DNA of 34,306 nucleotides, from assembly GCA_016190505.1 (NCBI GenBank), contig JACPQM010000026.1, positions 1 to 34,306 of the forward strand, given 5' to 3'. Of the stretch, positions 32,602 through 34,306 are shown piece after piece (position 1 is the stretch's first letter; each line of letters begins with the position of its first letter). The notes beneath the pieces were generated by a model. That model did not search any database and was not told the origin of the DNA. It worked only from the letters and a program-made list of their open reading frames with translations. The stretch is from Chloroflexota bacterium. GTDB taxonomy: Bacteria; Chloroflexota; Dehalococcoidia; JACPQK01. The translations under genes were made by a program, and so were the position numbers.

Positions 32602-32811
32602 CTACCGCGGTCCTGAGTTGACCCATATGCGCCAGGCGCCTGCAACAATGAGCAGGACAAACAGGGGCAACTCTACCCACTGCTCGTTGTACCTGTTGGT
32701 GTTCACGTACACCTGACCGCCCCCGAACGCGCCGATAACGAGCACGTAAAACAGGCCCACTGTGGCCCCCCACAGGCCAGCGACCAGGACGACGTCGTAC
32801 CAGCGCCTCAT
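32602..32811 (-). CDS. Small two-span membrane protein of unknown function
   Basis: Not recognised. A 69-residue product starting MRRWYDVVLVAGLWGATVGL, with two hydrophobic spans (residues ~7-30 and ~46-62) and a short polar loop containing YVNTNRYNEQWVE. I chose the ATG at 32811; GTG codons at 32868 and 32871 would add ~20 charged residues and remain possible. It diverges from the gene at 33052 across a shared control region. A reversed copy of the 13-bp box overlaps its candidate -35 (32919-32914), which links it to the regulon of the two plus-strand units. The long antisense-like surroundings carry no competing gene. Confidence 0.6.
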   Translation of the reverse strand: MRRWYDVVLVAGLWGATVGLFYVLVIGAFGGGQVYVNTNRYNEQWVELPLFVLLIVAGAWRIWVNSGPR

Positions 32812-32890
32812 GGCCGGTCGGGCTTCAGGCTTCCTCTTGCAGTTCCATACGCTTTGCCCCTGCCCCACCACGCGGGTGGGAAGCCAGGCA

Positions 32891-32923
32891 AATGTGCCAC
32901 AGCCGGGTTACGCTGTAAAGTCA
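32891..32923 (-). promoter_or_regulatory. Candidate promoter with reversed 13-bp box for the 32811 gene
   Basis: On the minus strand the box TGACTTTACAGCG (32923-32911) overlaps a -35 TTTACA (32919-32914). With a 17-base spacer there is CACATT (32896-32891) as a possible -10. It mirrors the box-promoter arrangement at 32981 and 33827. Confidence 0.4.
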
Positions 32924-32937
32924 CTTACGTAAGTGAC
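32920..32937. promoter_or_regulatory. Perfect 18-bp palindrome at the centre of the divergent control region
   Basis: GTCACTTACGTAAGTGAC is a perfect palindrome. Its two ends are the TGAC starts of one minus-strand and one plus-strand 13-bp box, so it joins two outward-facing boxes. It looks like an operator for a dimeric regulator. Confidence 0.6.
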
Positions 32938-32954
32938 ATAAGGAGGGCACAAAG

Positions 32955-32993
32955 TGACATAACAGAGCGACTTACCATTGTGACTTTACAAGT
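32955..32993 (+). promoter_or_regulatory. Three in-phase 13-bp boxes upstream of the 33052 gene
   Basis: Boxes start at 32955, 32968 and 32981, exactly 13 bases apart (TGACATAACAGAG, CGACTTACCATTG, TGACTTTACAAGT). A further box at 32934 (TGACATAAGG) is out of phase. The last box overlaps the -35 of a candidate promoter. The stretch matches 33801-33839 at most positions. Confidence 0.65.
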
Positions 32994-33014
32994 GTACTGA
33001 GTTTTGCCCACAAT
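32985..33014 (+). promoter_or_regulatory. Candidate promoter of the 33052 gene
   Basis: -35 TTTACA (32985-32990, 5/6), an 18-base spacer, and -10 CACAAT (33009-33014, 4/6). The same two hexamers and the same 18-base spacer occur at 33831-33860, and the bases between are partly conserved. The expected start of transcription is near 33021. Confidence 0.5.
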
Positions 33015-33051
33015 AACCCACAATACGAGCGAGGGGGATGGTGACGTCCTG

Positions 33052-33540
33052 GTGTTACAGCGGTGCCGAGCGCTTCGCCTGGGAATCGCAGCCCTGGGTG
33101 TGTTTGTCCTTGGTTGGGCAGTCCCCACACTCGGGATTCGGGTCTCCGGGAACACTGACGATGGCCTGTGTTGGATGCCCCGCCAGGAGGCTCGCCTGGA
33201 AGCTATTGAGCGCTACAGTCAGACGCTAGGCACTCTGGAGCTATTCCACACCTACTACTGGAGCCAGGACACTGCGGTGGCGCGAGAGGGCCGGCGGCAA
33301 ACCGAGCAGGCCCTGGTTGCCCTGGGAGATGACGGCTTGACGCACAGCTATGAGGATATGATGGCAGCCTGGGACAAGTGGGATGGCGCCTGGGCCTCCA
33401 TGTCGGACAGCGCCGACTTCAAGGCCCTGGGTGACGACTACCGGGGCAAGTACCGAGCCTTCATGGGCCTGCTGCTGGCCAAGGTAGCCTCTGGCCCTGT
33501 GTTCCCAATCTCGACCTGTCGGGACGAAAGGGGGCCCTAG
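33052..33540 (+). CDS. Membrane-anchored protein of unknown function
   Basis: Not recognised. The frame is open from 33004, but a candidate promoter predicts transcription from ~33021, so I prefer the GTG at 33052 (162 residues); a TTG at 33004 would lie upstream of the -10. An N-terminal hydrophobic segment (LRLGIAALGVFVLGWAVPTL, residues ~6-25) suggests a signal anchor. The rest is a polar, helix-rich domain with many Trp, Tyr and Asp residues (YYWSQDTAVAREGRRQ; SYEDMMAAWDKWDGAWASM). The last residues (STCRDERGP) are encoded by a mini-hairpin of the CCCGAC/GTCGGG family. The stop shares a base with the GTG of the next, broken gene. Confidence 0.55.
   Translation: MLQRCRALRLGIAALGVFVLGWAVPTLGIRVSGNTDDGLCWMPRQEARLEAIERYSQTLGTLELFHTYYWSQDTAVAREGRRQTEQALVALGDDGLTHSYEDMMAAWDKWDGAWASMSDSADFKALGDDYRGKYRAFMGLLLAKVASGPVFPISTCRDERGP
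33509..33524. repeat. CCCGAC/GTCGGG-family hairpin in the 33052 gene 3' end
   Basis: TCTCGACCTGTCGGGA has 7-bp arms with one mismatch. It encodes the C-terminal STCRDE of the unknown protein, 14 bases before its stop. Confidence 0.45.
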
Positions 33541-33736
33541 TGTGGTGGTACTCCGTTCCTCACTTTATCTTGGGCTTCTCGGTGGCCTGGTCCCGACTCG
33601 TCGGGAGTTGACCTTGACCATCTCCCGCTACTTGGCGGTTCCCGAGCAGCGCACATACCCCTGGGTGTGGCTGCTGGCATTGTCGGGGGGTGTGCTCTCG
33701 CACATCTTGGAAGACTATGGGCTGGGGTGGTTCTGA
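33540..33736 (+). pseudogene. Small membrane protein gene, frameshifted at a mini-hairpin
   Basis: Two reading frames together make one sensible small membrane protein. The first, from a GTG at 33540 overlapping the previous stop (TAGTG), reads WWYSVPHFILGFSVAWSRL and ends at TGA 33609-33611. The second, one base back, reads LTLTISRYLAVPEQ, then VWLLALSGGVLSHILEDYGL and GWF up to 33736. The switch falls at the hairpin TCCCGACTCGTCGGGA (33591-33606). Removing 17 bases there joins the frames as VAWLTLTISRYL. This suggests the repeat broke the gene. An independent 64-residue frame from a GTG at 33542 is the alternative but would have an odd N-terminus. No function is known. Confidence 0.55.
33591..33606. 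repeat. Perfect mini-hairpin at the frameshift point
   Basis: TCCCGACTCGTCGGGA, perfect 7-bp arms around TC. It marks the point where the reading frame of the 33540 gene changes. Confidence 0.6.
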
Positions 33737-33774
33737 GGAGGCTTTGGCGCCGGACCTCGTTAACGCCTGCGCCC

Positions 33775-33839
33775 TGACATAACAATGTGACCTAACAATG
33801 TGACGTAACAGAGCGACTTATCAATGTGACTTTACAATT
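33775..33839 (+). promoter_or_regulatory. Five tandem 13-bp iterons upstream of the winged-helix regulator
   Basis: Exact 13-base spacing with starts at 33775, 33788, 33801, 33814 and 33827: TGACATAACAATG, TGACCTAACAATG, TGACGTAACAGAG, CGACTTATCAATG, TGACTTTACAATT. The last overlaps the -35 of a candidate promoter. The three right-hand units match those at 32955-32993. This is most simply read as an operator array. Confidence 0.7.
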
Positions 33840-33860
33840 CTACTGTCATTCTCGCACAAT
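33831..33860 (+). promoter_or_regulatory. Candidate promoter of the winged-helix regulator gene
   Basis: -35 TTTACA (33831-33836), an 18-base spacer, and -10 CACAAT (33855-33860), identical in hexamers and spacing to 32985-33014. It predicts a start near 33867, which leaves ~58 bases of leader to the ATG at 33925, or almost none to an ATG at 33871. Confidence 0.5.
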
Positions 33861-33924
33861 AGCGGCTGTCATGAGTCAAGGGCTAGCGGCCACACGGGGC
33901 GCGTCCGTCGAGGCCGAGGAGTAC

Positions 33925-34257
33925 ATGGGCAGGAAAAAACGGTGGCCCACCGAGATCCTCTACCTTGTGCTTCGCAGCCTCAAGGACGAGCCCGGCTTGC
34001 ACAAAACGGATATTGGATTCCGTGCCGCGCTCAACGGCTCCCACGTGGGCCGGTGGGTGGGCTACATGGAGCGGGTGCAGCTCATCATGGTGCAAGAAGG
34101 CTTCTACCAACTGACCGGCAAAGGGAACAAGGTCCTGAACGTGCTCCAGGAGCTGTTCGACAACATCGGGGGCACCGACATTGACGATCCCGACTCGTCG
34201 GTCCCGGTGTCCATGCTTTTCCGGTCCCGACAGAGTCGGGGCTCGCCCCGGCTGTAG
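33925..34257 (+). CDS. Winged helix-turn-helix transcriptional regulator (archaeal ArnR1/HTH_45-like)
   Basis: A 110-residue DNA-binding protein. Residues ~5-80 form a winged helix: WPTEILYLVLRSLKDEPGLH, KTDIGFRAALNGSHVGRWV (recognition helix region), then GYMERVQLIMVQEGFYQLTG and KGNKVLNVLQEL. The YQLTGKGNKVL strand-turn-helix is typical of HTH_45-type regulators common in archaea. The ATG at 33925 is preceded by GAGGAG; an ATG at 33871 would make a near-leaderless longer form. It lies below five 13-bp iterons and is the obvious candidate to bind them, which would mean autoregulation. The last ~20 residues (PDSSVPVS, FRSRQSRGSPRL) come from two mini-hairpins and look repeat-derived. Confidence 0.75.
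   Translation: MGRKKRWPTEILYLVLRSLKDEPGLHKTDIGFRAALNGSHVGRWVGYMERVQLIMVQEGFYQLTGKGNKVLNVLQELFDNIGGTDIDDPDSSVPVSMLFRSRQSRGSPRL
34189..34202. repeat. CCCGAC/GTCGGG-family hairpin in the regulator 3' end (first)
   Basis: CCCGACTCGTCGGT, with 5-bp arms CCGAC and GTCGG. It encodes the PDSS part of the regulator tail and has the same core as the element at 33591. Confidence 0.4.
34226..34240. repeat. CCCGAC/GTCGGG-family hairpin in the regulator 3' end (second)
   Basis: CCCGACAGAGTCGGG, perfect 6-bp arms around AGA. It encodes the RQSR part of the regulator C-terminus, 15 bases before the stop codon. Confidence 0.5.
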
Positions 34258-34306
34258 GACGGGCGCCCCCGCAAGGGCGGTAGCTGAGCCATGCCTAGAA
34301 TAGCCA

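Noticed and set aside
33542..33736. Independent 64-residue gene from GTG 33542
   Set aside because: Its first third is out of frame with the more protein-like HFILGFSVAW reading from 33540. The combined frameshifted gene is the better explanation.
32914..33836. Transposon with TGTAAAGTCAC/GTGACTTTACA terminal repeats and iterated transposase sites
   Set aside because: The inverted termini and repeated boxes resemble Tn7-like ends. However, no target duplication is seen and there is no transposase. The similarity continues past the supposed ends to matching promoter hexamers in front of two genes. An operator array fits better, though a mobile origin is not excluded.
33775..33839. CRISPR or replication-origin iterons
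   Set aside because: Units of 13 bp without spacers are too short for CRISPR. No replication initiator or DnaA boxes are nearby, and the array ends on a promoter.

Overview
The window is GC-rich bacterial DNA, most likely from Chloroflexota and probably a Dehalococcoidia- or SAR202-like lineage. This is inferred from gene content and from the two giant surface proteins, one of which carries an archaeal-style PGF-pre-PGF module. No rRNA or tRNA gene was seen to settle the taxonomy.

Layout. (1) 1-2222, + strand: the end of a type I restriction-modification locus, with a short HsdS piece and a full HsdM. (2) 2257-7624, - strand: a housekeeping operon read from a good promoter at 7595-7624, in the order yceD, rpmF, fabK, fabD, fabG, nusB, acpP, tatA/B, tatC. 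It couples ribosome and lipid synthesis, antitermination and Tat export. (3) 7649-12349, - strand: hyuA and hyuB (hydantoinase/oxoprolinase family) with a VapBC-type toxin-antitoxin pair between them, below a near-consensus promoter at 12321-12349. (4) 12418-16660, - strand: a three-subunit molybdopterin oxidoreductase (catalytic, four-cluster FeS, NrfD-like membrane subunit). (5) 16832-18847, - strand: an MntA/HepT toxin-antitoxin pair with intact signature motifs, bracketed by identical hairpins, then a DUF1616-like membrane protein. (6) 18848-19296: a 449-bp regulatory gap. (7) 19297-32540, + strand: two consecutive genes for exported proteins of 2725 and 1628 residues. (8) 32602-34257: a small cluster of a membrane protein gene, an unknown membrane-anchored protein gene, a frameshifted small membrane protein gene and a winged-helix regulator. 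These are tied together by copies of a 13-bp box placed over the -35 of three promoters.

The least explained signals are non-coding. The first is a 13-bp iteron array (consensus TGACNTAACAATG) that recurs at the same distance from three candidate promoters in the last 2 kb. The second is a family of GTAGGGGC-type palindromes whose TAG serves as the stop codon of hsdM, rpmF, mopA and, in minimal form, tatC. The third is a family of CCCGAC-NN-GTCGGG mini-hairpins inside coding regions. These supply C-terminal residues to some proteins and appear to have frameshifted one gene.
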